Shown here piece by piece: positions 47,813-55,789 of a DNA stretch of 64,000 bases (positions are counted from its first letter, which is position 1; every line of letters starts with the position of its first letter). Location of the stretch: contig JACIZI010000002.1 in assembly GCA_014359475.1 (NCBI GenBank), forward strand, positions 62,001 through 126,000. The letters run 5' to 3'. Source of the stretch: Marinobacter sp. Its GTDB lineage: Bacteria; Pseudomonadota; Gammaproteobacteria; Pseudomonadales; Oleiphilaceae. The notes under the pieces were generated by a model. That model saw only the letters and a list, made by a program, of their open reading frames with translations, did not search any database and had not been told where the DNA came from. The position numbers were made by a program, and so were the translations under genes.

Positions 47813-48806
47813 GCGTAACAAACCCGGGGAGCCCGGGCGCGGTGCCAATGTGGCGGGCTCCCCCCTGAAGGACCAGGCCCACAGTTATTTCGCCCATCAC
47901 CGCCGCGTCGCACGGGACAGTGCCCGCCGCCTTTGGCAGCAGCCGGTTTCCAGCGTCATGACCTGGCTGGTGATGGGCATCGCCCTGGCGTTGCCGGTGG
48001 GTTTGCTGTTGCTGCTGACCAGTCTGCAGGGGGTCAGTGCCGGCTGGGAAAGCAGCGCCCGCATTACCCTTTACCTGTCTGATGACACGACCCTGGAGCG
48101 GGCCGGCAAAATACAGGCAGAGCTGTCTTCCGACAGCCGCATCGAGAGTGTCACTCTGATCGACCGGGACCGGGCGCTGGCCGAATTCCGGGCCAGTTCC
48201 GGCTTACAGGACGCACTGGATTACCTGGAGGAGAATCCGCTGCCCCACACCTTGCTGGTGACCCCGCAGGATTCCGCGCGAACGGCTCAGGGCGTGGAAA
48301 CCCTGGTGCAGTACTTCGGCGCGCAGGAGGGTGTGGATCGGGTGCAGGTGGATCTGGGCTGGTTGCAGCGGCTCAATGCCATGGCGGATCTGCTGGCCCG
48401 GGCGGCCTGGGTGCTGGCGTTGTTACTGGCAGCGGCGGTGGTGCTGGTGATCGGTAATACCATCCGCCTTGCAATTGAGAGCCGTCGGGATGAAATACTG
48501 GTGGCCAAGCTGGTGGGCGGCACCGATGCCTTTGTGCGCCGCCCGTTTCTCTACACGGGTGCCTGGTACGGGCTTGGGGGTGGCATTGCGGCGTGGCTGA
48601 TGCTGCAGGTTGCCATCTGGTGGCTGAGCGGCCCGGTGGAGCGGCTCGCCAGCCTCTACCGGAGCCAGTTTTCCCTGCAGGGGCTGGGATTCGATGCTAT
48701 TGTGACGTTGATAATTGCTGCCATGTTGTTAGGGTGGCTGGGTGCCTGGCTTGCGGTAAAACGCCATCTGGACGATATTGATCCGGGTGAGATTGCCGGT
48801 GGTTGA
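47799..48806 (+). CDS. ftsX: Cell division protein FtsX
   Basis: A 335-residue inner-membrane protein with four transmembrane helices (near residues 55-75, 205-225, 255-280 and 300-322) and a large periplasmic loop (about 76-200) that contacts amidase activators such as EnvC. The long hydrophilic N-terminus is cytoplasmic. The start is a GTG at 47799; another GTG at 47805 is better spaced from the G-run at 47793-47799, so the true N-terminus may be two residues shorter. Confidence 0.94.
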   Translation: MPVAERNKPGEPGRGANVAGSPLKDQAHSYFAHHRRVARDSARRLWQQPVSSVMTWLVMGIALALPVGLLLLLTSLQGVSAGWESSARITLYLSDDTTLERAGKIQAELSSDSRIESVTLIDRDRALAEFRASSGLQDALDYLEENPLPHTLLVTPQDSARTAQGVETLVQYFGAQEGVDRVQVDLGWLQRLNAMADLLARAAWVLALLLAAAVVLVIGNTIRLAIESRRDEILVAKLVGGTDAFVRRPFLYTGAWYGLGGGIAAWLMLQVAIWWLSGPVERLASLYRSQFSLQGLGFDAIVTLIIAAMLLGWLGAWLAVKRHLDDIDPGEIAGG

Positions 48807-48941
48807 GCCGCATAGTGGAATCACCGTATTGAAAAACAGGTGTTGCCTGGTCTAGCTTGGAGGGCAGTGAAGCGGCCCGGAAGATTCCCAGTGCGTTGAT
48901 TTTGCACGGTTTAGTTGGGGTTCCGGGAACTATTTACAGGC

Positions 48942-48970
48942 TTGGCGGTCTAATTGTTCGTTGTTATATT
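48942..48970 (+). promoter_or_regulatory. rpoH: Candidate sigma-70 promoter of rpoH
   Basis: TTGGCG (48942-48947) and TATATT (48965-48970) are separated by exactly 17 bases, 32 bases before the rpoH start codon. The -10 matches consensus at 5 of 6 positions and the -35 at 4 of 6. The leader would be only about 25 bases. Confidence 0.6.
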
Positions 48971-49002
48971 TACGGACCGCGAGGTATGGAGGGAAAACAG
49001 GT

Positions 49003-49863
49003 ATGGGTACGAGTCTACAGCTTGTTGACAGACTGGTTCCGGGTGGCAATCTGGATGCTTACATCCAGGCTGTGGGCCGGATTCCGGTGCTTACGGTCGA
49101 GGAAGAGAAGCAGCTTGCGGAACGCCTGCACTATGAAGAAGATGTTGAAGCTGCACGTCATCTGGTGCTTTCCCATCTCCGCTTTGTGGTGCATATTGCG
49201 CGCAGCTATTCCGGCTACGGCCTGGCCCAGGCCGACCTGATCCAGGAAGGCAACGTGGGCCTGATGAAAGCGGTCAAGCGCTTCAATCCGGAATACGGTG
49301 TGCGGCTGGTTTCCTTCGCCGTTCACTGGATCAAGGCGGAGATTCACGAGTTCATCCTGCGTAACTGGCGCATCGTGAAGGTCGCCACCACCAAGGCCCA
49401 GCGCAAGCTGTTCTTCAACCTGCGCAGCCAGAAAAAGCGCCTGGCCTGGATGAACGAGGCGGAAGTCGGTGCCGTGGCTGCGGATCTGGGGGTGGAGCCC
49501 CGGGTAGTGCGGGAGATGGAAGGCCGGCTGGCCTCCCAGGACACGGCCTTTGATGGTCCGCAGAACGACGATGACGATAATGCCTACCAGGCGCCGGCTT
49601 ATTTCCTGCATGATCACCGCAGTGATCCCGCGCGGCAGCTGGAGCAGGCCGACTGGTCGGAAGATTCCAGCCACCGGCTGATGGAAGCCCTGCAGAACCT
49701 GGACGAGCGCAGCCAGGATATCCTGCGCGAGCGCTGGTTGTCGGAAGGCAAGATGACCCTGCATGAGCTTGCAGACAAGTACGGTGTTTCCGCCGAGCGT
49801 ATTCGCCAGCTGGAAAAAAACGCCATGAAGAAAATCCGCAACCAGATGGTGGCCGCGGCCTGA
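49003..49863 (+). CDS. rpoH: RNA polymerase heat-shock sigma factor RpoH (sigma-32)
   Basis: A 286-residue group 3 sigma factor directing heat-shock gene transcription. Region 2 contains [18 protein letters not shown] and the -10 recognition segment. The RpoH box QRKLFFNLR is at residues 133-141, which distinguishes it from RpoD and RpoS. Region 4.2 ends with [17 protein letters not shown]. The ATG at 49003 follows GGAGGG; the in-frame start at 48961 lies upstream of the likely transcription start. The order ftsY-ftsE-ftsX-rpoH is conserved. Confidence 0.96.
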   Translation: MGTSLQLVDRLVPGGNLDAYIQAVGRIPVLTVEEEKQLAERLHYEEDVEAARHLVLSHLRFVVHIARSYSGYGLAQADLIQEGNVGLMKAVKRFNPEYGVRLVSFAVHWIKAEIHEFILRNWRIVKVATTKAQRKLFFNLRSQKKRLAWMNEAEVGAVAADLGVEPRVVREMEGRLASQDTAFDGPQNDDDDNAYQAPAYFLHDHRSDPARQLEQADWSEDSSHRLMEALQNLDERSQDILRERWLSEGKMTLHELADKYGVSAERIRQLEKNAMKKIRNQMVAAA

Positions 49864-49891
49864 TTTGTCCGCCGCCAGCCGGTTTCCTGCA

Positions 49892-49922
49892 ACGCCATCC
49901 GTCCCCGACGGGTGGCGTTTTT
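49892..49922 (+). terminator. Intrinsic terminator of rpoH
   Basis: ACGCCATCCGTC (49892-49903) pairs with GACGGGTGGCGT (49907-49918) over three bases, with one G-T wobble, followed by five T. It starts 29 bases after the rpoH stop. Confidence 0.88.
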
Positions 49923-49967
49923 GCTTGTATAATCTCCGCACCGTGACTTACCACTGGAGATAACATC

Positions 49968-50879
49968 ATGAGCCAGCCCTTGCCTCGCATTGCCTTTCTC
50001 GGCATCGGTCTGATGGGTGCCCCCATGACCCGCAACCTGCTGGACGCCGGCTATCCGATGACGCTCTGGAACCGCACCCGCAGCAAGGCAGATGCGTTTG
50101 CCCCGGAGGCGATGGTGGCGGAGAGCCCCGCCGAGGCGGTCCGGGATGCCGACCTGGTGATCACCATGCTGGAAAACGGCGATGCCGTGGAGCAGGTGTT
50201 GGTCGGAAGCGGCGCGATGGAGATCCTGAAGCCGGACAGTCTGCTGGTGGACATGAGTTCCGTGCAGCCTTCCCTGGCCCGCCGCCATGGCCAGCTGGCA
50301 GAAACCCGGGGGGCGGCCTATCTGGATGCGCCGGTCTCGGGCGGAACCCCGGGCGCTGCCGAAGCGAGGCTGAGCATTATGGCCGGCGGTGATGCCAGTG
50401 TGCTGGAACGGGCAAGGCCGGTACTGGAGGTGCTGGGCAAGGTAACCCATATAGGCCCGGTCGGTTCCGGGCAACTGGCCAAGCTCGCCAACCAGGCCAT
50501 CGTGGGCATTACCATCGGTGCTGTGTCCGAGGCGCTGCTGCTGGCCGCCAAAGGCGGTGCGGACCCTGCCGCCGTGCGGGAAGCACTGCTGGGCGGCTTT
50601 GCCGGCAGCCGGATTCTTGAGTTGCACGGTCAGCGTATGATCGACCGGGATTTCACTCCGGGTGCGCCGTCCCGTATACAGCTCAAGGACCTGCGCATGA
50701 TTCTGGATGAGGCCCGCGCCGAGGAGCTGGTCCTGCCCCTGGCTCAGCAGGCCCACAACGAATACCGAAGCCTGATCGCCAATGGTCACGCCGACGCGGA
50801 TCACAGTGGCCTGTTGCTGGAACTGGAGCACCTGAATGGCGTGCTGCTGGGCGGTGGTTATCCGGGGAAGGAGAGCTGA
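49968..50879 (+). CDS. NAD(P)-dependent beta-hydroxyacid dehydrogenase, probable 2-hydroxy-3-oxopropionate reductase
   Basis: A 303-residue member of the 3-hydroxyisobutyrate dehydrogenase / tartronate semialdehyde reductase family. The Rossmann motif is FLGIGLMGAPM (residues 10-20), the substrate motif is DAPVSGGTPGAAEARL, and the catalytic lysine region is GSGQLAKLANQ. Its partner hyi starts 1 base after the stop, and hydroxypyruvate isomerase converts hydroxypyruvate to tartronate semialdehyde, the substrate of this type of enzyme. That pairing favours the GarR/GlxR assignment, but a 3-hydroxyisobutyrate role cannot be excluded. Confidence 0.85.
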   Translation: MSQPLPRIAFLGIGLMGAPMTRNLLDAGYPMTLWNRTRSKADAFAPEAMVAESPAEAVRDADLVITMLENGDAVEQVLVGSGAMEILKPDSLLVDMSSVQPSLARRHGQLAETRGAAYLDAPVSGGTPGAAEARLSIMAGGDASVLERARPVLEVLGKVTHIGPVGSGQLAKLANQAIVGITIGAVSEALLLAAKGGADPAAVREALLGGFAGSRILELHGQRMIDRDFTPGAPSRIQLKDLRMILDEARAEELVLPLAQQAHNEYRSLIANGHADADHSGLLLELEHLNGVLLGGGYPGKES

Positions 50880-50880
50880 G

Positions 50881-51660
50881 ATGCCCCGCTTTGCTGCCAA
50901 TCTCTCGATGTTGTTTACCGAAGCGCCATTTCCTGAGCGGTTTGCGCTGGCGGCTGAAGCCGGCTTCCGGGGAGTCGAGTATCTGTTTCCGTATCCCTGG
51001 AAGCCTGAAGAACTGAAAGCCCGGCTGGAGCACTACAATCTGACCCAGGTGCTGTTCAACATGCCCCCCGGGAACTGGGATGCCGGTGAGCGGGGCATTG
51101 CCTGTCTGCCGGACCGGGTCGACGAGTTCCGGGAGGGAGTGGCAGAGGCGATCCGTTATGCCCGGATCCTTGGCTGTGATCAGGTGAACTGCCTTGCCGG
51201 CCTGATGCCGGCCGGTGCTGACCAGGAGCAGATCTGGCACACCCTGCGGGACAATGTTCGCTGGGCAGCCGGTGAACTGGAGCGCGCGGGTATCCGCCTC
51301 TGTCTGGAGGCGATCAACTCCCGGGTGGACATGCCGGGCTTCGTACTGGACACCTCCGGCAAGGTGGTGGACCTGATCCGGCAACTGGACAGTCCGAACC
51401 TGCGCCTGCAATATGACATCTACCACATGCAGATCATGGAAGGGGACCTGATCCGCACCCTGGAGCGGCTGCTGCCGCTGATCGGTCATGTGCAGTTTGC
51501 CGATAATCCGGGACGGCATCAGCCGGGCACCGGGGAGCTCAATTTCCCGGCCCTGTTTGCAGCCCTGGACCGCATGGGGTATGAGGGATGGGTGAGCGCG
51601 GAATACCACCCCGAAAAAACCACCGGAGAGAGTCTGGGCTGGTTTCATCCCGGTGGCTGA
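50881..51660 (+). CDS. hyi: Hydroxypyruvate isomerase
   Basis: A 259-residue TIM-barrel enzyme of the xylose isomerase-like superfamily. It starts MPRFAANLSMLFTE, with the loop GFRGVEYLFPYPW. Metal ligands are expected in CLEAINSRVDMPGF, QYDIYHMQIMEGD, HVQFADNPGRHQPG and SAEYHPE. It isomerises hydroxypyruvate and tartronate semialdehyde. I chose the ATG at 50881 one base after the upstream stop; starting earlier overlaps the reductase. No gcl lies nearby. Confidence 0.9.
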   Translation: MPRFAANLSMLFTEAPFPERFALAAEAGFRGVEYLFPYPWKPEELKARLEHYNLTQVLFNMPPGNWDAGERGIACLPDRVDEFREGVAEAIRYARILGCDQVNCLAGLMPAGADQEQIWHTLRDNVRWAAGELERAGIRLCLEAINSRVDMPGFVLDTSGKVVDLIRQLDSPNLRLQYDIYHMQIMEGDLIRTLERLLPLIGHVQFADNPGRHQPGTGELNFPALFAALDRMGYEGWVSAEYHPEKTTGESLGWFHPGG

Positions 51661-51692
51661 CCGTCGCCGATGACGACACCCTCTTACAGGAT

Positions 51693-51715
51693 GGTAACTG
51701 GCCGGTTACCGGTGG
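51693..51715. promoter_or_regulatory. Palindromic candidate operator upstream of the two-component genes
   Basis: GGTAACTGGCCGGTTACC (51693-51710) is an inverted repeat with only one mismatched pair, 53 bases upstream of the response regulator start. Its right arm continues into GGTTACCGGTGG (51704-51715), a motif also found at 38373 and 43790. It could be a binding site for the regulator itself or for another factor. Confidence 0.45.
51704..51713 (+). repeat. GGTTACCGGT motif, copy 3
   Basis: This copy forms the right side of the palindrome upstream of the two-component system and is followed by GG, as in copy 1. Confidence 0.4.
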
Positions 51716-51763
51716 AATTCGTACCCTGAAGGACGATCAATCCTTAAATCAGGAGGATATCCG

Positions 51764-52444
51764 GTGAAAGCGCTGGTAATTGAAGACGATCAGGATGTTG
51801 CAAGCTATCTTGTTAAAGGACTGAAGGAATCAGACTTCGTCGTGGACCATGCTGCAGACGGCAAAGACGGCATGATGATGGCGGCCAGTGAGGACTACGA
51901 TGTAATGATAGTGGACCGCATGCTGCCCGGCATGGACGGCCTCTCCATCATCAAGACCGTGCGTGCCACCGGGAATCAGGTGCCGGTGCTGATTCTCAGT
52001 GCCCTGGGGGATGTGGATGATCGGGTAGAGGGCTTGCGCGGCGGTGGTGACGATTACCTCACCAAGCCGTTCTCCTTCACTGAACTGCTGGCGCGTATCG
52101 AGTCCCTGGTGCGCCGTAACCGGCAGTCTGCCGAGACCGAAACCGTGCTGTATGTGGCGGACCTGGAAATGGATCTGCTGGCCCGGACCGTCAAACGGGC
52201 CGGGCAGACTATCGATGTCCAGCCCCGGGAATTCCGGCTGCTGGAGTACCTGATGCGCAACGCCGGGCAGGTGGTGACCCGGACCATGCTGCTTGAGAAA
52301 GTCTGGGACTACCACTTTGACCCCCAGACCAACGTGATCGACGTGCACATCAGCCGCCTGCGGGCAAAAATCGACAAGGAGTTCGATACGCCCCTGTTAC
52401 AGACCATCCGGGGGGCCGGGTACATGTTACGTGAGACTGCTTAG
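51764..52444 (+). CDS. OmpR/PhoB-family response regulator
   Basis: A 226-residue DNA-binding regulator. The receiver has E7-D8-D9, phospho-acceptor D51 (IVDRMLPGMDG) and the lysine in YLTKPF. The winged-helix domain (about 130-226) contains VQPREFRLLEYLMRN, then the recognition helix region ending in VIDVHISRLRAKID. It overlaps the histidine kinase by 14 bases. The signal and target genes cannot be told. Confidence 0.93.
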   Translation: MKALVIEDDQDVASYLVKGLKESDFVVDHAADGKDGMMMAASEDYDVMIVDRMLPGMDGLSIIKTVRATGNQVPVLILSALGDVDDRVEGLRGGGDDYLTKPFSFTELLARIESLVRRNRQSAETETVLYVADLEMDLLARTVKRAGQTIDVQPREFRLLEYLMRNAGQVVTRTMLLEKVWDYHFDPQTNVIDVHISRLRAKIDKEFDTPLLQTIRGAGYMLRETA

Positions 52445-53912
52445 TCAGCTAAGAACATCATCCTTCCAGCTGGCCTTGCTGTACATGGTGGTGTTTGCCA
52501 CATCGGTGTTCCTGTTGCTGGCATTCATCTACTGGCGCACGGCAGGGTTCATGACTGCCCAGACGGATGAGACCATCGAAGCGGAAATCGCCGGTCTGGC
52601 TGAGCAGTATCGGGGCAGCGGCGTGAATGGCTTGATTAACATCATCCGGGAACGGGTTGCCCGGGACCCCAATGCCAAATCCATTTACCTGCTCACCACC
52701 GATGACTTCCTGAAGCTGGCGGGCAACATTGACCAGTGGCCCAAGGGATCGCCCTCGGAAAGCGGCTGGATCAATTTCACCCTTAATGAAAAGATTGGCT
52801 GGCAAGGTCCGGAGCGACTGGCCCGGGCCCGTATCTTTGAGGTTCAGGGCGGTCTGCATCTGCTGGTGGGCCGGGATGTGGACGAGCTGACAAACCTCAA
52901 GAAAGTCATTGAGCGGGCGATCAACTGGGGGATGGGGATTACCCTGGCACTGGCCCTGCTGGGGGGCTTTCTGATGAGCCGCAGCACTACCCGGCGGATC
53001 GAAGTCATTAATAATATCTCCCGGCGCATCATGAACGGCCACCTGTCCCTGCGCATTCCCACCCGGGGCACGGACGACGACTTTGACCAGTTGGCCGGGA
53101 ACCTCAACCAGATGCTGGACCGCATCGTTTACCTGATGGAGGGTATTCGTCATGTATCTGACAGCATTGCCCACGATTTGCGAACCCCGCTGACGCGACT
53201 GCGCAACCAGCTGGAAAATACCCTGATTGCCGTCGACAACGACGACGCCAGGGATCAGGTGGGTCGGGCCGTGGCGGAAGCCGACCAGTTATTGGCCACG
53301 TTTAACGCACTGCTGCGTATTGCGCGGCTGGAAACCCGTGGCAATACCGCTGATATGCAGCCGGTGGCGCTGGACGAGCTGGTGACGGATGCCTGTGAGC
53401 TCTATGAGGCACTGGCGGAGGACAAGGGTCAGACTTTCGAGCAGTCACTGGCCACCGGTGTGGTGGTGGATGGGGACCGGGACTTGCTGTTCCAGATGGT
53501 CAGCAATCTGATCGATAACGCCATCAAGTACACCCCGGAGCAGGGGCAAATTCACATTGAGGTGCGTCAGGAAGGTGAGCGGGCGGTGTTTGCGGTCAGC
53601 GACAGCGGTATCGGCATCCCCGACGACGAGAAGGGCCAGGTGTTCCAGCGCTTCTACCGGGTGGGCAAGAGTCGTTCATTGCCGGGCAATGGTCTGGGAC
53701 TCAGCCTGGTCAGTGCGGTGGCGGAGATTCATCAGGGGGAGATTATCCTGACCGACAGTTACCCCGAACAGGAAGAACGCGGCCTGACGGTAACCGTGCG
53801 CATCCCGTTGCGACAGCAGGCGCGCAAGCCGCGCCGGCTGCCCCAGACAGGCAAAGACGAATCCGCCGGCGAAGGGACTGGCCCGGCACCGGCGGAACCC
53901 CGCATCACCTGA
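52431..53912 (+). CDS. Sensor histidine kinase
   Basis: A 493-residue membrane kinase paired with the preceding regulator. TM1 is at about 13-35, a periplasmic sensor region follows to about 164, and TM2 is at about 165-183, then HAMP. The H-box is SIAHDLRTPLTRLRNQLE with H248. The ATP-binding domain has NLIDNAIKYTPE, DSGIGIPDDEKGQVFQRFYR and GNGLGLSLV. The last 40 residues are basic then Pro/Ala-rich with no known role. The periplasmic domain lacks a motif I recognise. Confidence 0.93.
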   Translation: MRLLSQLRTSSFQLALLYMVVFATSVFLLLAFIYWRTAGFMTAQTDETIEAEIAGLAEQYRGSGVNGLINIIRERVARDPNAKSIYLLTTDDFLKLAGNIDQWPKGSPSESGWINFTLNEKIGWQGPERLARARIFEVQGGLHLLVGRDVDELTNLKKVIERAINWGMGITLALALLGGFLMSRSTTRRIEVINNISRRIMNGHLSLRIPTRGTDDDFDQLAGNLNQMLDRIVYLMEGIRHVSDSIAHDLRTPLTRLRNQLENTLIAVDNDDARDQVGRAVAEADQLLATFNALLRIARLETRGNTADMQPVALDELVTDACELYEALAEDKGQTFEQSLATGVVVDGDRDLLFQMVSNLIDNAIKYTPEQGQIHIEVRQEGERAVFAVSDSGIGIPDDEKGQVFQRFYRVGKSRSLPGNGLGLSLVSAVAEIHQGEIILTDSYPEQEERGLTVTVRIPLRQQARKPRRLPQTGKDESAGEGTGPAPAEPRIT

Positions 53913-53920
53913 GGGCCGGA

Positions 53921-54181
53921 TCAGGCGCTCTTGCGCAAGCGGCTCAGCAGAATGTCTGCCTGGTTTTCAATCGTGTGGACCAAAGACTCGATCTGGGACC
54001 GGCGACGACCCACTTTGGCCTGCAGACTGTCCCACTCACCTTCCAGGTGCTTCTGTTCGTGCATAACGAACGCCGCCAGATTGTGGCGGTTTACCTTGCT
54101 GGTGATGCCCAGACGATCCAGCTCGTAGCCAATCCGGTCAAGGCCGCTCAGGGCGGTATCAATCAGTATCTTGCGGTTCAT
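53921..54181 (-). CDS. Small helical protein of unknown function
   Basis: An 86-residue soluble protein, mostly helical and charged, convergent with the histidine kinase (stops 8 bases apart). The middle has NLAAFVMHEQKHLEGEWDS and the end E-S-L-V-H-T-I-E-N-Q-A-D. No signal peptide or transmembrane helix. I recognise no family; phasin-like or coiled-coil helper proteins of this size exist but the likeness is weak. The start has an AGGAGACAG-like ribosome site upstream. Confidence 0.65.
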   Translation of the reverse strand: MNRKILIDTALSGLDRIGYELDRLGITSKVNRHNLAAFVMHEQKHLEGEWDSLQAKVGRRRSQIESLVHTIENQADILLSRLRKSA

Positions 54182-54350
54182 GGTCTGTCTCCTGATGGAA
54201 TTTATAGCGCACGGTTCTTACAACGCTATTCCTTAAATTTAGAGCATGCAACCTAGCAGCCTCCCGGACTTAAGACTGCCGGTCCAGTAGCTGAATAAAA
54301 CGTAATTGTGCGGCCACAGCGACTTAATGCCGGACCTGTAAAATGGATTT

Positions 54351-54438
54351 GTGAGATCGGGAAGCTGGCGGATAAAACCCTTGCTTCCCCCTCCAGCACA
54401 GCGCTAGCCTTGAGCCCCGTTTTTACGGGGTTTTTTTT
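54351..54438 (+). ncRNA. Candidate greB leader RNA or small RNA ending at an intrinsic terminator
   Basis: If transcription begins just after the -10-like TAAAAT at 54339-54344, an RNA of about 88 bases would run through the GGGAAGC/GCTTCCC stem and end at the terminator. It could be an attenuated greB leader, comparable to the GraL RNAs of the E. coli greA leader, or an independent small RNA. Only the terminator is strong evidence; no good -35 is present. Confidence 0.35.
54415..54438 (+). terminator. Intrinsic terminator in the greB leader
   Basis: CCCCGT (54415-54420) pairs with ACGGGG (54425-54430) over TTTT and is followed by eight T (54431-54438). It lies 35 bases before the greB start and on the same strand, and no annotated gene precedes it on that strand within 500 bases. 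Confidence 0.85.
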
Positions 54439-54473
54439 GGCCTGAAAACACGTTTTCCGGGAAGTGAGGATTC

Positions 54474-54995
54474 ATGAACACACGTCAGAACCCCCGTGGC
54501 CGGTCACGCTATATCACACCGGAAGGTGAGCAGGCCCTGCGGGATGAACTCCAGTACCTCTGGAAAGAAAAGCGTCCACAGGTCACTCAGGCAGTGCGGG
54601 AAGCAGCCGCCCTGGGAGACAGGTCGGAGAACGCCGAGTATATCTACGGCAAGAAGCAGTTGCGGGAAATTGACCGGCGAGTGCGTTTTCTGAGCAAGCG
54701 GCTCGACGAGCTGCAGGTAGTCGACCGGTTGCCTGACGACCGGGAGAAGGTGTTCTTTGGTGCCTGGGTGACCGTTGAAAACGAAGCAGGTGAAGAGCAG
54801 CGCTATCGGCTGGTCGGCCCCGACGAGTTTGATCTGTCCCGCGGTTATCTGAGTATTGATTCGCCTTTTGCCCGGGCATTGCTAGGCAAACGGCCGGAGG
54901 ACGAGGTGGATGTCCGCACCCCCGAGGGCATCCATAGGGTCGTTATCATTTCCATTGATTACACATCGACAGCGGATGACAAGCAGAGCGGATGA
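54474..54995 (+). CDS. greB: Transcription elongation factor GreB
   Basis: A 173-residue cleavage factor that rescues backtracked RNA polymerase. The N-terminal coiled coil carries the acidic tip in GDRSENAEYIYGKK, and the C-terminal FKBP-like domain ends in the S-P-F-A-R-A-L-L-G-K segment. It is about 15 residues longer than E. coli GreB because of a polar tail. The tail and stop codon lie in three tandem copies of a 16-base repeat (54971-55018). GTGAGGA precedes the ATG. A terminator in the leader suggests attenuation. Confidence 0.94.
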   Translation: MNTRQNPRGRSRYITPEGEQALRDELQYLWKEKRPQVTQAVREAAALGDRSENAEYIYGKKQLREIDRRVRFLSKRLDELQVVDRLPDDREKVFFGAWVTVENEAGEEQRYRLVGPDEFDLSRGYLSIDSPFARALLGKRPEDEVDVRTPEGIHRVVIISIDYTSTADDKQSG

Positions 54996-55018
54996 CAAGC
55001 AGAGCGGATGACAAGCGG
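54971..55018 (+). repeat. Three tandem 16-base repeats at the greB 3' end
   Basis: The unit AGCGGATGACAAGCAG occurs at 54971-54986, 54987-55002 and, with one change in the last four bases, 55003-55018. The greB stop (TGA at 54993-54995) is inside the second copy. As 16 is not a multiple of three, copy-number change would alter the GreB tail. Confidence 0.9.
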
Positions 55019-55070
55019 AGAGTATGCCCCGGCCGGCGGTGAGGCGCTCAACTTGATTGAGCGACCCTGG

Positions 55071-55382
55071 TCAGGCAGCTTCGGTTGCGCTGATATTGCG
55101 TTTGCCCAGCACATCCTCGAAGAAAAAGTTCAAAGCCTGCCTGGCCTGATTGAGCTTGGCCCGGGAGGCGCCCATGCGATCCTTAAGGTAGTTCAGGAAA
55201 ACCTCGCAATCCTCCCGGTTCATGGTCTCCGGGTCTTCGCAGTCATGGAACAGCACAAAGCGATTGATCCAGTGCAGATAGTTCTGTTCCGCGCGTTGGT
55301 TCAGGTTCTGTGCACGGATAGCCATGCTGATACGTGCAACGAGCCCCGTCCGGGACTGTTCCAGAGCGGTAATGAAAGTCAT
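55071..55382 (-). CDS. Stand-alone phage-integrase-type N-terminal SAM-like domain protein
   Basis: A 103-residue protein that resembles the core-binding (SAM-like) N-terminal domain of tyrosine recombinases. The segment AEQNYLHWINRFVLFHD, then DCEVFLNYLKDRMGAS and ALNFFFEDVLG, is the familiar pattern of integron-type integrases. There is no catalytic R-H-R-Y domain after it: the reading frame stops cleanly at residue 103 and the sequence beyond is non-coding or greB. It may be a domesticated DNA-binding protein or an integrase relic. The start has a good context. Confidence 0.72.
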   Translation of the reverse strand: MTFITALEQSRTGLVARISMAIRAQNLNQRAEQNYLHWINRFVLFHDCEDPETMNREDCEVFLNYLKDRMGASRAKLNQARQALNFFFEDVLGKRNISATEAA

Positions 55383-55475
55383 GAGTGTGTCTTCCGGTGG
55401 CGTTTGTTGTTGTTATGGTGCGGGAAGTTTATGACATTCGTTTTAAGGCGGCAAAAGTTTCGTGTGCAGGGCAGG

Positions 55476-55497
55476 CCCCCGGAAGTTGCTCCGGGGG
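55476..55497. terminator. Hairpin between the ACBP gene and the SAM-like gene
   Basis: CCCCCGGA (55476-55483) pairs with TCCGGGGG (55490-55497) over 6 bases, 20 bases after the ACBP stop on the minus strand. No T-run follows, so it may slow rather than stop transcription. Confidence 0.45.
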
Positions 55498-55516
55498 GGG
55501 CGGATTGCGGCGGAAA

Positions 55517-55789
55517 TCAGCCTGTTTTCTTTTTCATGTCTTCCAGCAGGTCGATGTACTTCTGCATGGCATCTTCCGGGGACATGCCCTTGAGTTTTTC
55601 CCAGGCATCGAATTTGGCGCGCCCCACGAAATTGGTCATGCCTGGCCGCTTGCCGGTGACATCTCCTTCGGTGGCCTGCTTGTACAGGGAATAAAACCGG
55701 AGTTTCAGGTCGTTGGAAGGTTTGAAGTCGCCCTCCGCGGTCTGTACATAGCTAACCGCTTCGTCAAATTGTGCTTTCAGATCACTCAT
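55517..55789 (-). CDS. Acyl-CoA-binding protein
   Basis: A 90-residue four-helix protein that binds long-chain acyl-CoA in the cytoplasm. The hallmark segments are DLKLRFYSLYKQATEGDV and GRAKFDAWEKLKGMSPEDAMQKY, with the conserved Tyr, Lys and Trp that hold the CoA. It is a typical eukaryotic-like ACBP scattered in lipid-rich marine gammaproteobacteria. A -10-like TATACT sits about 50 bases upstream on the minus strand; AAGGAGC precedes the ATG. Confidence 0.94.
   Translation of the reverse strand: MSDLKAQFDEAVSYVQTAEGDFKPSNDLKLRFYSLYKQATEGDVTGKRPGMTNFVGRAKFDAWEKLKGMSPEDAMQKYIDLLEDMKKKTG

Larger units (their letters stand above)
54182..54473. other. Intergenic region upstream of greB with candidate leader RNA
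   Basis: This non-coding region carries the promoter of the small minus-strand gene and the greB leader. On the plus strand a -10-like TAAAAT (54339-54344), a stem GGGAAGC/GCTTCCC (54359-54365 with 54383-54389) and the terminator at 54415-54438 are visible in that order. Confidence 0.5.

Noticed and set aside
45932..47848. 638-codon minus-strand frame opposite ftsY-ftsE
   Set aside because: It crosses two genes with clear GTPase and ATPase motifs and is composed of shadow residues.
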